Shown: positions 7,439 to 15,884, counted from the first letter of the stretch. The stretch is 64,000 bases of DNA from DASSFG01 sp035547915 (GCA_035547915.1 DASZTS010000023.1:1-64000), one strand, 5' to 3'. Made by a program: numbers and translations. The notes: a model not told the origin generated them from the sequence alone.

Positions 7439-9757
7439 CTACTCTGGCAGGTCGAAGGGACTGTCGGGATCGTAGTAGAGTGCGTCGATGGGCGACCATT
7501 GGACCTGGTCGGGGTCGGGAAAGGCGGCGAGCGTCCACCCGAGCATGGCGACGCCGATCTCGAACGTCTCGTTGTACTCCATGCGGAACGAGTGCGGCCC
7601 GCTCGTCAGATCCAATTCGACCTGCTGCCACCTCGCGTTCTGCCCCCAGCGGTCGAGCACCTGCCTCCCGTCCACCCACAGCCGCACGCTGTCGTTGGTG
7701 AACAACACGAGCAGGTAACGGCCGGCGAGCGGCGCGTTCAAGAAACCGGTCCAGCGGGCGGAAAAGAAATTGCGCGGAATCACGGGATCGGGCGAACCTT
7801 CACCGTAGTAGAAATTGATCGCGGCTTCGGCCCGCTCGACCCGCTTGTTCTGAAAATCGGCCCCATCGAAATAGCGAGCGGCGACGCCCGGTCGCAGTCG
7901 CGAAAGTGGATAGCCGGGTACGTTCTTGATCTCGTCGGCGAGCGGCGACGGTACCCCCCCTGCCCTGCCGACCTTCGCCGCCCGCAAATAACAGTACTTC
8001 GCCTGCAACTGGCACTGCGTTCGATAAAAGGCGTCTTGTTCTGTGGCGGCGGCTTGCCACCAGGCCATCACCAGCGTGGCCCATTGACTGAGATCGGCTT
8101 GCACTTCGAGTTCCAGGCGGGCGATGTCGGCGTAGCGCGGATCGCCTGCCGAGGCCAGCTTGGCCAGCCCCTCCTTGCGATCGCCCAACACCAGTACTTC
8201 GTACTTGCCGGCGGCCAGCTTCGCCTCGTCGTCGACGGCCGCCTTCTTCAACGCCTTTTGGTAGGCCGCCGTGCGCGCGGTTTGTTCGCGCAGGGCGGCT
8301 CTGCAGCGGTCGGCCTGGGCCATGAGGTCCTTGTCTCTGGTTTTGCGGGCGAACGCGGCGGCCTTCTCCGCGGCTTGGCTAGCGATAGCCCCCTTCCCTT
8401 CGGCAGCGGCACGGTCGGCGAGCGCCGCCGCCTGCAACGAGCCGATGGCATAAGCCGCCGGGCTGGTTGCGTTCTTGCCGGCCGCTATCAGAGCCTTGAG
8501 CTTGATTTGATAGGGATCGACGTCGAATTGCCGGCAAACTTCGGTGGCTACCTGATAGGCGCGTCCCATGTTGCCTTGGGCCGCCGCCGCAGTACCGACC
8601 ATATCGAGCGTCACATAACGCAGATCGGCCGTATCGGCCCCCTCGCGCGCCGCGTTGAACAATCGGGCGGAGAGTTTTTGGGCGGCATCGGGCGTCTTAG
8701 CGGCGGAGATCGCCTTGCCATGAAGCTGCGCGAACCGTTCGTTCGCCGCGATGAGCGCCTTGCCGGCGGGCGGTGTCTCACGCCGCGGTTGTGTGAGTTC
8801 CGGATGCGGGACATTACTCACCAGCGCCGACGGCGGTGGCGGGTTGCCGGCCGACGGCTGGCCACTCATTTTGGGTGTCTTTGTTTCCCTGGGGGGCCGC
8901 GTTTGCGGCGCCGGTCGCAGTCGGGGCGTGCCGGGCCGTTTATTAGGCACCGGCTCGGGATCCACTGGGGCTGGTGGATCGGCAGGTGGTTCTGGGACCG
9001 GTGATGGTTTGACGGTTTCCGGCACAGGTTCCGGCTTCTCCGCGGGAACCGTCTCACGATCGGCCTTACCATCTGTGGTCTCGACCGGTTTGGACACGAC
9101 CACGATCGGTTGCGGCGCGGGCTCGATCAGGTCGCGGGCGGCATACACCACCGCCCCGAGCACGGCCGCCGCCACGGCCAACCCCGCCCATATCGCTGGC
9201 TCGCGCCGCGAACGTTTTCGTCGCGTGCGGGACGGTCCCACCGATTCGTGGTCCGCAACGGCGATCAAGTTCGAAGCGGCCCCCCTGCCCTGCCCCGATT
9301 CTTCTACGAGCATCTGCTCGACTTGCACGGGTTGTGGTTTCGACGGGACCACCGGAGCCGGTCTTGGCCCCCTTCCCTCCCCTGCCGCCGTACCCTCGCC
9401 CGCGGCAGTCCCCTGCCCTGCCCCGCTGTGTACGGCTGGTCTATCGCCTTCGGACGGTTCCTCGTGGTTGCCCGGCGCCGCCTTGGCTTTGAGCGACGCG
9501 TCATAGGCGGCCTTTTTCTTGCCATTGAGGAGGGTCAGCCGCGCCGACGCCAATTCGTTGAGTAACTTCTGTGAGAGAGCCGAGTGCTGTCCGGTTTGAA
9601 ATGTGCGTACGTGGGCCATCTGCCGATCGGCCGCGCTGGCGATCGTATCGGCGTCGTCTTCAAAAAGTCCGACGCCGAGCAGCCGGTAGTGGTTGGGCGG
9701 CTGTTCCCCGGGTGGGATGCCCAGCCATTTACGATACGGATCGAAATCGTCCGGCAT
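7439..9757 (-). CDS. Planctomycete J-domain-like protein with C-terminal PA14-like domain
   Basis: About 772 residues from the ATG at 9757 (MPDDFDPYRKWLGIP); a second ATG lies nine codons upstream. The N-terminus (YRKWLGIPP...HYRLLGVGLFEDDADTI) matches the J-domain-like start seen in many planctomycete proteins but lacks a clear HPD. A Pro/Gly-rich linker and one transmembrane segment (AGLAVAAAVLGAVVYAA, around residue 195) follow. Next comes a Pro-rich stretch, then helical Ala-rich repeats. The C-terminal 140 residues look like a PA14/GLEYA beta-sandwich (ARYFDGADF, WTGFLNAPLAGRYLLVLF, RLWVDGRQVLD). The coding sequence carries copies of the G-rich repeat in different frames. The topology suggests a cytoplasmic N-terminus and a surface-exposed ligand-binding end; the ligand is unknown. 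Confidence 0.8.
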   Translation of the reverse strand: MPDDFDPYRKWLGIPPGEQPPNHYRLLGVGLFEDDADTIASAADRQMAHVRTFQTGQHSALSQKLLNELASARLTLLNGKKKAAYDASLKAKAAPGNHEEPSEGDRPAVHSGAGQGTAAGEGTAAGEGRGPRPAPVVPSKPQPVQVEQMLVEESGQGRGAASNLIAVADHESVGPSRTRRKRSRREPAIWAGLAVAAAVLGAVVYAARDLIEPAPQPIVVVSKPVETTDGKADRETVPAEKPEPVPETVKPSPVPEPPADPPAPVDPEPVPNKRPGTPRLRPAPQTRPPRETKTPKMSGQPSAGNPPPPSALVSNVPHPELTQPRRETPPAGKALIAANERFAQLHGKAISAAKTPDAAQKLSARLFNAAREGADTADLRYVTLDMVGTAAAAQGNMGRAYQVATEVCRQFDVDPYQIKLKALIAAGKNATSPAAYAIGSLQAAALADRAAAEGKGAIASQAAEKAAAFARKTRDKDLMAQADRCRAALREQTARTAAYQKALKKAAVDDEAKLAAGKYEVLVLGDRKEGLAKLASAGDPRYADIARLELEVQADLSQWATLVMAWWQAAATEQDAFYRTQCQLQAKYCYLRAAKVGRAGGVPSPLADEIKNVPGYPLSRLRPGVAARYFDGADFQNKRVERAEAAINFYYGEGSPDPVIPRNFFSARWTGFLNAPLAGRYLLVLFTNDSVRLWVDGRQVLDRWGQNARWQQVELDLTSGPHSFRMEYNETFEIGVAMLGWTLAAFPDPDQVQWSPIDALYYDPDSPFDLPE
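9282..9297. repeat. G-rich 16-mer repeat, copy 2 (inside the J-domain-like gene)
   Basis: Exact copy of the 7185-7200 16-mer. On the coding (minus) strand it reads as Gly/Gln/Arg codons in the linker. Its frame differs from the copy at 9410-9425, because 128 bp separate them. Confidence 0.7.
9410..9425. repeat. G-rich 16-mer repeat, copy 3 (inside the J-domain-like gene)
   Basis: Exact copy of the 7185-7200 16-mer, again followed by a CT-G extension. It is translated as an AGQG-type stretch. The neighbouring sequence to 9361 has further G-runs on the minus strand. Confidence 0.7.
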
Positions 9758-9794
9758 GCTCTTCGCCTTCCGACGCTGTAACACTCACCCGTTG

Positions 9795-9823
9795 ATTATC
9801 GGGGGGAGCCGCCGGAGCGGCAA
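9795..9823 (-). promoter_or_regulatory. Candidate promoter of the J-domain-like gene
   Basis: On the minus strand TTGCCG (9818-9823) and GATAAT (9795-9800) are 17 bp apart. This places the transcription start about 30 bp upstream of the chosen ATG. The rest of the 330-bp divergent gap to 10114 holds the plus-strand candidate promoter and no credible gene. Confidence 0.5.
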
Positions 9824-9947
9824 CCGGCGTGCTCGGAGTAGGGGCTGCAAGGTTCGGGGTTCCAAAAGTTCAAACGGCCAACGTTCGGTCGCGGCCCAAA
9901 CGAGCCATGGCCCAGCGAGCCTGCCCCGCTCGATCTCGAAAAGCCTC

Positions 9948-9975
9948 TTCACAGCCGTTTGCCAGCGACTACAAT
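9948..9975 (+). promoter_or_regulatory. Candidate promoter for the periplasmic Cys/His protein gene
   Basis: TTCACA (9948-9953) and TACAAT (9970-9975) with a 16-bp spacer. This would give an untranslated leader of about 130 nt before the ATG at 10115. The TACAAT -10 form recurs upstream of other genes in the window (13759, 38642). Confidence 0.4.
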
Positions 9976-10114
9976 CGGGGAAAATTAGACGTTCCGGGAA
10001 GTGTTTTAGTTTCGTTGTATCAATTGGTTTTCGTTTATGGGCTGCCGCGGGTCGGTCGGCAAGACTGGGCCGCTGTTTACGACCCGTTGCTTTACGCCTT
10101 GAAGGAGATCGCTC

Positions 10115-10660
10115 ATGTCACGAACCATGCAACCTCTCATGCGTACCGCGGCTTTCGCCGGCTTCGTGCTCGTCGCCGGATTGGCGGCCGACAAGGGTAC
10201 CGGCATCCTATTTCCCGATTTCTCGAAGCCGTCCAACGGCACCTATGAGAAGCCGGCCGCCGAGATCGGCAAAAAGACGACCGACGAGGCACCTTGGAGC
10301 GTCACCACGGTCACGTCCTCGATCGGTGGCAAGCCGGTGGCTGGCAAACCCGTTAGCATCACGGGCGAAATCATCGACATCTCGTGCTATTTGCAGGTGG
10401 GGAAGCACGGCGATAAGCATAAAGACTGCGGGAAGAAGTGCGCCAACAACGGACAGCCGATCGGCCTGCTGACCGAAGACGGCGACGTCTATACGCTGAT
10501 CGATGAAGAGCACGATCCCCGCCGCGACGGCTTCACCGAAGTCCGCAAGGAACTCATCAACCACATGGCCGATGTGGTGAAAGTACACGGCACCGCCACG
10601 GAAGTCGCCGGGCAGAAGGCGATTTATATCACCGGCACGGCCAAGCCCGCCAAGAAGTAA
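10115..10660 (+). CDS. Exported small protein with conserved Cys/His cluster
   Basis: 181 residues. The start is set by a strong ribosome-binding site GAAGGAGA 6 bp before the ATG. Residues 1-25 form a signal-like hydrophobic segment. The core (about 82-178) begins GEIIDISCYL and holds Cys91, His98, His102, Cys105 and Cys109. It continues GQPIGLLTEDGDVYTLID, a pattern known from small periplasmic OB-fold-like proteins found near redox genes. The clustered Cys/His residues could bind a metal or form a disulfide. The dihaem peroxidase gene follows 174 bp downstream on the same strand, so an extracytoplasmic redox job is plausible. No enzyme activity can be assigned. Confidence 0.75.
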   Translation: MSRTMQPLMRTAAFAGFVLVAGLAADKGTGILFPDFSKPSNGTYEKPAAEIGKKTTDEAPWSVTTVTSSIGGKPVAGKPVSITGEIIDISCYLQVGKHGDKHKDCGKKCANNGQPIGLLTEDGDVYTLIDEEHDPRRDGFTEVRKELINHMADVVKVHGTATEVAGQKAIYITGTAKPAKK

Positions 10661-10677
10661 AACACACCGCGAAGGGG

Positions 10678-10701
10678 GCGGCGCCACATACCGCGGCGCC
10701 G
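10678..10701 (+). terminator. Weak hairpin after the Cys/His protein gene
   Basis: CGGCGCC and GGCGCCG arms form a 7-bp stem with a 9-nt loop shortly after the stop codon. There is no T-run, so this is at best a weak or factor-dependent terminator. Confidence 0.25.
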
Positions 10702-10834
10702 ATACCCGGATGCCGCTGCGCGGCCCAGCCTGTAAAGCACGTGTCGCTTGACGCGCGCTCGATTATTCCGTGGGGCGAAGCCTCATGCCCGGTTCCGGCG
10801 GGAACGGCCCGCACTACTTCGAGAGATTGCCCCT

Positions 10835-11887
10835 ATGATCGGTTTCCTTCGTGCCGCGCCGGCAGTTGCCCCGCTGGTTTTGTTATTGTCTGGTTTTGCC
10901 GCCGCGCAGGAGTTTGGTGAAAAGCCGCCCAAGCCGCCGCTCGGGCTGCCGGCCCTTCCCTGGCCGGAGGAAAATGCGTATTCGAAGGAAAAGGCCGAAC
11001 TCGGCTGGCTCCTGTATTTCGATAAGCGGTTGTCGGGCGACAATAGCGTCTCGTGCGCGAGTTGCCACGCGCCGGAGAAGGCGTTCACCGACGGCGCCGC
11101 GGTCTCGATCGGCATCAAGGGTCAAAAAGGCGGCCGCAGCGCGCCCACCGTGATCAACCGCTTTTACAGCACCTTGCAGTTCTGGGACGGCCGCGCCGAG
11201 TCGCTGGAAGAGCAGGCCAAGGGGCCTATTGCCAACCCGCTGGAAATGACGCTCGAGAAGGAGGCCGACAGGGCCCACGAGGGGAGCGTGTCGCGGCTGA
11301 AAGCCATCCCCGGTTACGTCAGCCGTTTCAAGAAAGCTTTTGATTCCAGCAAGATCGACATCAACCACGTGGCCAAGGCGATCGCCACGTTCGAGCGCAC
11401 GGTTTATTCGGGAAACGCACCGTTCGACCGCTACGAGAACGGCGATAAGGACGCCATGACCGAAGAGCAGATTCGCGGGAGGGATGTCTTCTACAACAAG
11501 GCCACCTGCGATAGCTGCCACATCGGCTTCAACTTCACTGATGGATCGTTCGCCAACATCGGCATCGGCATGGACAAGAAAGATCCCGATCTGGGTCGCT
11601 TTCTGGTCACCGGTCGCGACGAAGAACGCGGCGCGTTCAAGACGCCGACGCTCCGCGAGATCGAGCACACCGGCCCCTACATGCACGACGGCCGTTTCAA
11701 GACCCTGGAAGAAGTGGTCGACCACTACGACAAAGGCGGCATCAAGAACAACTGGCTCGACGACCGGATGAGGCCGCTCAAGCTAACGAAGCAAGACAAG
11801 AGCGATCTGGTGGCCTTCCTGAAGGCGCTCAGCGGCGAAGGGTGGCAGAAAGTCAAGGAACCGACCGAGAAGCAATTTCCGAAGTGA
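10835..11887 (+). CDS. Dihaem cytochrome c peroxidase / MauG family protein
   Basis: 350 residues from the ATG at 10835, which begins a clear signal peptide (hydrophobic core LVLLLSGFAAA, ending before QEFGEK). Two c-type haem sites are visible: CASCH at 74-78 and CDSCH at 225-229. Family landmarks include LGWLLYFDKRLSGDN, GRSAPTVINR, FWDGRAESLEEQA and FKTPTLREIEHTGPYMHDGRFKTLEEVVDHYD. Bacterial cytochrome c peroxidases reduce hydrogen peroxide in the periplasm, and MauG relatives oxidise protein side chains; the sequence does not separate these roles. The frame runs further upstream to 10748, but only the start used here begins a signal peptide. The gene converges on the PQQ protein gene 20 bp away. 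Confidence 0.9.
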   Translation: MIGFLRAAPAVAPLVLLLSGFAAAQEFGEKPPKPPLGLPALPWPEENAYSKEKAELGWLLYFDKRLSGDNSVSCASCHAPEKAFTDGAAVSIGIKGQKGGRSAPTVINRFYSTLQFWDGRAESLEEQAKGPIANPLEMTLEKEADRAHEGSVSRLKAIPGYVSRFKKAFDSSKIDINHVAKAIATFERTVYSGNAPFDRYENGDKDAMTEEQIRGRDVFYNKATCDSCHIGFNFTDGSFANIGIGMDKKDPDLGRFLVTGRDEERGAFKTPTLREIEHTGPYMHDGRFKTLEEVVDHYDKGGIKNNWLDDRMRPLKLTKQDKSDLVAFLKALSGEGWQKVKEPTEKQFPK

Positions 11888-11907
11888 GCGGTCCGGCAAG
11901 CCGGACG

Positions 11908-13824
11908 TCACGGTGTCGCCGGACCCGATTCGGTCCCCTGCCCCATTCGTTGCACCTCGTCCTCGCCCGGCAGGCCGAAGGAATAGAGCGCGCCGGTGCG
12001 CTGTTTGGGAAAATACCCTTCGAAATCGAGGGGCGTGAGGAGCGTGTTACCCGTTCCCACATAAACCCGGCCGCGCGACACGCTGGGACCCGCCCAGACG
12101 GGCCCTAACTCGATCTCTGTCAGAACGCTGCCGTTCTGCGCATCGAGAGCCACGAGCCGGCCGCTGGCAACTGTGGTGAAATAGACAACGCCGTTCGCAA
12201 CCGCGATACCTGATGCGACCGGATCGCCCACGTCTCGATAGACGGGCTTGGGCGGTGGCCCGCCGAGTTCGGCGACCTTGGGCCGCTCGTGTCGCCAGCG
12301 CTCGTGCCGCGTGTCGATACTAATGGCTGTCACTCGTCCGCCGGTCGGGGGCGACGCGCTGGCCGGCCGGGTCTCTTGTGTTCCCATCCGCAGGGCGTCG
12401 ATGCCGTTGGCGAAGATGGTTTGTCCATCGGTAGCACATCCCGTCTGCAAGCCCCCGATCGGGCTGGGCAAGGCGAGCATGCGACGGTCGGGCGCGGGCA
12501 TCAATGGATAGCTCGGCGGGCCGGCGTAGACCGGTGTCTGTGCCACGATGTCGCCATCGTCGGCCCGTAACACATAGAAACCGCCGTTCTTGCATCCCAC
12601 GCCGACGACCGTGGTGGTCTGTCCACCCGTCTCGATGCGATAGACCTTGGGCGTATCGCCGATCGATTGGTCTTTGTATCGGCCGTCTGCCGGATCGTAG
12701 GCCCGCATGCCCATCGTCCAAACGTCGCCCGCGTTGAGTTGCGTAATCCACTTTTCGTGGCCGTCGCCAACATCGAGCGCGATCACGGCGCACGATTCGT
12801 CGGTGGCCAGCCGCGGATTGTCGGCCGTCGGTCGTCGTGGTGCGGTGTTCACGTCGGTGCCGAAGAAGATCGTCTTCGACGCGGCGTCGTACGACGGCGT
12901 GCTCCAAACACAACTCGTCCCCGGCCCGAAGTAGAACACGTGCTCACCCCACGTATCGCGAATGGTGATCGGCGGATCGAGTGGCTCCGGCTTGGGACCC
13001 ACGTCGTACTTCCAGACGATCTGGCCGTCTTTCGGGTCGAGTGCCATCACGAAGCCGCGTCCGTTGTTGCCGCGATAAAGCGGCAGGGCCGACACGACCT
13101 GTTCGATCGTCCCGCCGGCGACGATCAGCTTGCCGTCGGCTGGAATTGGCGACGCGAAGAACACGTTGAGCGAATGACTGCCGGGAAATTTCTTGGAGCG
13201 GGCGTCGATCTTCCATCGTTCCGCACCGCTGGTCCGATCGAGCGCGTAGAACGAGCCCCCTAAGTCGCCGAAATAGACCGTGTCTTCGCTGACGAGGGCC
13301 GATGCCATCACGCCGTTCGCGGCCGATTGAAAACGAGCGTTGCGCTCTGCGTTGCTTTGCGGCTCGCTCTGCTCAACCTGACCATAACGCGGATTGCGAT
13401 ACATCCAAGCCAGCGTTCCATCGGGGCACAACTTGTAGAATGCTGGGTCGGTGGCCGTGCCGAAGTAGACGTGTCCGTTCACGACGACCGGCGTGGCATG
13501 GATCACGCCTATCTGGGTCGCCGATCCGCGCGGCGGAAATCGCCACTTTTCTTGGAGTCGCCCGGCGTTCGTTGGGTTGATGCTCGTTTCGCCCCCGTTG
13601 GCCCGGCTGCCGGCCACGTCGTGGTTGTACATCGACCAGTCTTGGGCATCCGGCGCGGGCTCTGCGGCAGCCAATCGGGCAACGAGGGCCAAAATGGCCG
13701 CCGCGGTAACCAGCAGGCAAGAGAGTGCGCGGTCTCGTGCCCCATCCGGAACGCCGCCTACAATGCGGTTATGGGGCTCAGGTTTCGCCCGATGGTGGTG
13801 GTGTGCGGCTGTTGATTCCATTGG
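11908..13824 (-). CDS. Exported PQQ-type beta-propeller protein
   Basis: About 638 residues from the ATG at 13824. The hydrophobic export signal (LSCLLVTAAAILALVARLAAAEP) starts about 28 residues in, so the true start may lie closer to it. No ATG or GTG is available between them, and the frame is open to 13983. The mature protein shows PQQ-quinoprotein-like blades: WSMYNHDVAGSRAN at the start, then VVVNGHVYFGT, YALDRTSGAERWKI, FVMALDPKDGQIVWKYD, VIALDVGDGHEKW and LVALDAQNGSVLTEI. PQQ alcohol dehydrogenase relatives share this fold, but I see no CxxCH haem motif and no vicinal Cys pair typical of active enzymes. It is probably a periplasmic propeller of unknown substrate. The start overlaps that of the divergent HExxH gene. 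Confidence 0.8.
   Translation of the reverse strand, partial: PMESTAAHHHHRAKPEPHNRIVGGVPDGARDRALSCLLVTAAAILALVARLAAAEPAPDAQDWSMYNHDVAGSRANGGETSINPTNAGRLQEKWRFPPRGSATQIGVIHATPVVVNGHVYFGTATDPAFYKLCPDGTLAWMYRNPRYGQVEQSEPQSNAERNARFQSAANGVMASALVSEDTVYFGDLGGSFYALDRTSGAERWKIDARSKKFPGSHSLNVFFASPIPADGKLIVAGGTIEQVVSALPLYRGNNGRGFVMALDPKDGQIVWKYDVGPKPEPLDPPITIRDTWGEHVFYFGPGTSCVWSTPSYDAASKTIFFGTDVNTAPRRPTADNPRLATDESCAVIALDVGDGHEKWITQLNAGDVWTMGMRAYDPADGRYKDQSIGDTPKVYRIETGGQTTTVVGVGCKNGGFYVLRADDGDIVAQTPVYAGPPSYPLMPAPDRRMLALPSPIGGLQTGCATDGQTIFANGIDALRMGTQETRPASASPPTGGRVTAISIDTRHERWRHERPKVAELGGPPPKPVYRDVGDPVASGIAVANGVVYFTTVASGRLVALDAQNGSVLTEIELGPVWAGPSVSRGRVYVGTGNTLLTPLDFEGYFPKQRTGALYSFGLPGEDEVQRMGQGTESGPATP
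13759..13764 (+). promoter_or_regulatory. Candidate -10 element for the small HExxH gene
   Basis: TACAAT, about 39 bp upstream of the GTG at 13803. No convincing -35 is present at 16-18 bp. The site lies inside the 5' end of the divergent PQQ gene as called here, which argues for a later start of that gene. Confidence 0.3.
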
Positions 13825-14192
13825 TTCTGCTGTGGGCGGCGCCGGCCTCGGCGCTGGGACTGGTTTTGGCGATCGGCGCGCTGGCGAGCGGCGGCGGATT
13901 GCGGCGCCGCGGCCGGGTGCTCGAGATCCACGGCGGATTGGCCGGCCGTTTCCTCGAGTCGTGCCCTGGCGACCCGATCGCAATGACGCTCGGTCATACC
14001 GTCGTGGGCCGCACGCCGGCGGCCCTTGATCTTACCCGGCGGCACGAATGGGTGCACGTGCGGCAATATGAGCGCTGGGGGCCGCTCTTCATCCCGGCCT
14101 ATTTGCTTTCGTCGCTGTGGCTCTGGGCCGTCGGCCGCGATCCCTACCGCGACAACCCGTTCGAGGTCGAAGCCTTCCGCGAGGCGCCGTAA
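13803..14192 (+). CDS. Small membrane-associated protein with an HExxH motif
   Basis: 129 residues from the GTG at 13803. The same frame is open to an ATG at 13725, but the extra residues look non-native. Residues 2-32 are strongly hydrophobic. The C-terminal half has HEWVHVRQYE (residues 81-90), an HExxH zinc-protease-like motif with a possible third acidic ligand at Glu90. A second hydrophobic stretch (LFIPAYLLSSLWLWAVG) and the ending NPFEVEAF follow. Short proteins of this pattern are conserved hypotheticals in several phyla; protease activity has not been assigned by me and is only suggested by the motif. It faces fliP convergently, 46 bp away. Confidence 0.65.
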   Translation: MRLLIPLVLLWAAPASALGLVLAIGALASGGGLRRRGRVLEIHGGLAGRFLESCPGDPIAMTLGHTVVGRTPAALDLTRRHEWVHVRQYERWGPLFIPAYLLSSLWLWAVGRDPYRDNPFEVEAFREAP

Positions 14193-14238
14193 GGCGGAGT
14201 TGGCCCGGCCCGGAATGCTGAGGGGCCGTGAAAAGGCG

Positions 14239-15213
14239 TCAGCCAAAACTGTCAATGAGCATGCCTATTACGAGGTGCCAGCCGTCGGCCAGCACGAAGA
14301 GCATCAGCTTGAGTGGGAGCGAGATCAAGACCGGGGGCAACATCATCATGCCCATCGAGATCATCACGCTCGAAACGACCATGTCGAGGATCAGGAAGGG
14401 CAGATAGATTTGGAAACCGATCAGAAACGACGTTTTCAGCTCGCTCAGCATGAAGGCCGGCAAGAGGGCCGTGAGCGGCACGTCGTCGTAGCTTTGTGGC
14501 GTGGGCGTGTCGGGCGAGTATCGCAGAAAGAGCCATACGTCGTCGCTGTTGCCCGTCCGATCGATCTGGGCACTCATGAATCGGCGCACGGGCCTCATGG
14601 TAGCGGTCCAGGCATCTTCGAGACCGATACGCTTTTCGGTGTAGGGACGGATGCCCTCGTCGTACGCTTCCTTCCACACGGGCGACATGATGGCCAGCGT
14701 GAGAAAAAGAGAAATCGATGTGATCACTTGACTGGGTGGAAGCTGCTGCGTCCCGAGCGCCTGCCGCAGCAAGCTGAGCACAACGATGATGCGTACGAAG
14801 CTCGTGGTCATCAGTAGCACGGCGGGCGCGAGGCTGACGACCGTCAGCGTCAGCATGATCTGCAAGGCGGAGGTCAGCCCTTCGGGGCTAGTCCAAGCCG
14901 TCGGCCCGCCCGACAACATGTTCGGCAACTCGACCCGCGCGGGGCTATTGGCGCCGCGTTCCTGCGACCAAGCAGTGTGCATCGGCTGCGCCAAGATCGC
15001 GAACAGGGCGAGGACGAAGATTGCGGTGGCCCCTCGCGCGCCCTGCCTGCCGATCGTTCGCGTAAGGGCTCGACGCAGCCACGGTCTATTGACCGGCAGA
15101 GAGCCATTCAAAACGCTCTCCCCCCCTACCCCGCCCTGCCCCGCTTTGCATGGTCTCACTGAGCGACTCGCCGCTGAGCGAGATGTGTAGGATGGTTGCC
15201 GATCGGCTCTCAT
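14239..15213 (-). CDS. fliP: Flagellar type III export membrane protein FliP
   Basis: 324 residues by the ATG at 15213, which overlaps the fliO stop as ATGA. FliP forms the export gate with FliQ and FliR. Family features are LQIMLTLTVVSLAPAVLLMTTSFVRI, the LRQALGTQQLPPSQV loop and the closing MSELKTSF-like segment LSELKTSFLIGFQIYLPFL. Four membrane helices follow the N-terminal signal (AIFVLALFAILAQ). The N-terminus is about 60 residues longer than usual and contains the G-rich repeat sequence. A TTG at 15111, 4 bp after GGAGAG, is an alternative start that would remove it. It is the last flagellar gene here; fliQ, fliR, flhA and flhB are not in the window. Confidence 0.92.
   Translation of the reverse strand: MRADRQPSYTSRSAASRSVRPCKAGQGGVGGESVLNGSLPVNRPWLRRALTRTIGRQGARGATAIFVLALFAILAQPMHTAWSQERGANSPARVELPNMLSGGPTAWTSPEGLTSALQIMLTLTVVSLAPAVLLMTTSFVRIIVVLSLLRQALGTQQLPPSQVITSISLFLTLAIMSPVWKEAYDEGIRPYTEKRIGLEDAWTATMRPVRRFMSAQIDRTGNSDDVWLFLRYSPDTPTPQSYDDVPLTALLPAFMLSELKTSFLIGFQIYLPFLILDMVVSSVMISMGMMMLPPVLISLPLKLMLFVLADGWHLVIGMLIDSFG
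15121..15145 (-). repeat. G-rich repeat variant in fliP, potential G-quadruplex
   Basis: On the minus strand four G-runs (GGGG, GGG, GGGG, GGGGGG) lie within 25 bases, separated by CA, C and TA. It resembles the 16-mer at 7185/9282/9410 and lies in the translated extra N-terminus of fliP, or in its leader if the TTG start is used. Confidence 0.5.
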
Positions 15214-15884
15214 GTCGCCTCCGAATCCGCAGGCTTTTCACGTGAGAATTGCTGGAAGATCTGGCGAAACGATGCCGTGGCACTCTGCGGGTGCGCCTGG
15301 CGGCAGAGACCGGCCAGCCGATCGACCTCGACCGGGTCGGTGATCTCGGTGAGCGTTTCGGCGCAGCCGGGCGCCACGTGCACGAGGAGCAGTTTGTTTC
15401 CGCAACGGACAAGATGGGCGTACTGACGCGCGGCAAGCGGTGTCCGGCCTAGCACTTCGACCACATCGGATGGCAGTGCGGAGGGGCCTTGCGGCAGGCC
15501 GCGCCGGACGGCCCAGGCCGCCACGAAGAAAAGCCCCAGCACGATGGCCAGGCTCATCAGTCCGGTGGCGAAGCCGGATGCCGGCCGGAACGGGCGTTCC
15601 TCATTGGCTTTTTCGCCATCGCCGCCGCGACCATCGCTTTGCGGCGGCAATGGTCGGGCATCGTCGTTGGCTAGCTGGCGAGGTGGCCCGCCAGCGTGCA
15701 TTGTATTCCCATCTTTGCCACGGCCGGAGGCGCCAGCTTCGGCGCTATAACTGGCACGGCGAGCGCTTGGCGCTTCGGCCTGAAGTTGCGGGCAGATATG
15801 GCCCAAAAAGACGCCGATCGCCACCAGCGCCGGCAGGCGCGACCATAAAAGCGATCGATCAGGCGTCAACACATTCACAGGCAT
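15210..15884 (-). CDS. fliO: Flagellar export assembly protein FliO-like
   Basis: 224 residues. The N-terminus has a signal-like segment (LPALVAIGVFLGHI), then a low-complexity linker. A transmembrane helix follows (TGLMSLAIVLGLFFVAAWAVR, about 115-135). The soluble C-terminal domain has the FliO hallmarks VVEVLGRTPLAARQYAHLVRCGNKLLLVHVAPG. FliO helps assemble the FliP ring of the export gate. Its position directly before fliP, with a 4-bp overlap, and after fliN is the usual order. FliO is poorly conserved, so the name rests on both the C-terminal pattern and the position. Confidence 0.82.
   Translation of the reverse strand: MPVNVLTPDRSLLWSRLPALVAIGVFLGHICPQLQAEAPSARRASYSAEAGASGRGKDGNTMHAGGPPRQLANDDARPLPPQSDGRGGDGEKANEERPFRPASGFATGLMSLAIVLGLFFVAAWAVRRGLPQGPSALPSDVVEVLGRTPLAARQYAHLVRCGNKLLLVHVAPGCAETLTEITDPVEVDRLAGLCRQAHPQSATASFRQIFQQFSREKPADSEAT

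Noticed and set aside
7208..9004. Long plus-strand open frame (598 codons) opposite the J-domain-like gene
   Set aside because: It is the antisense shadow of a high-G+C gene; the minus-strand protein has recognisable J-like and PA14-like domains, while the plus frame has none.
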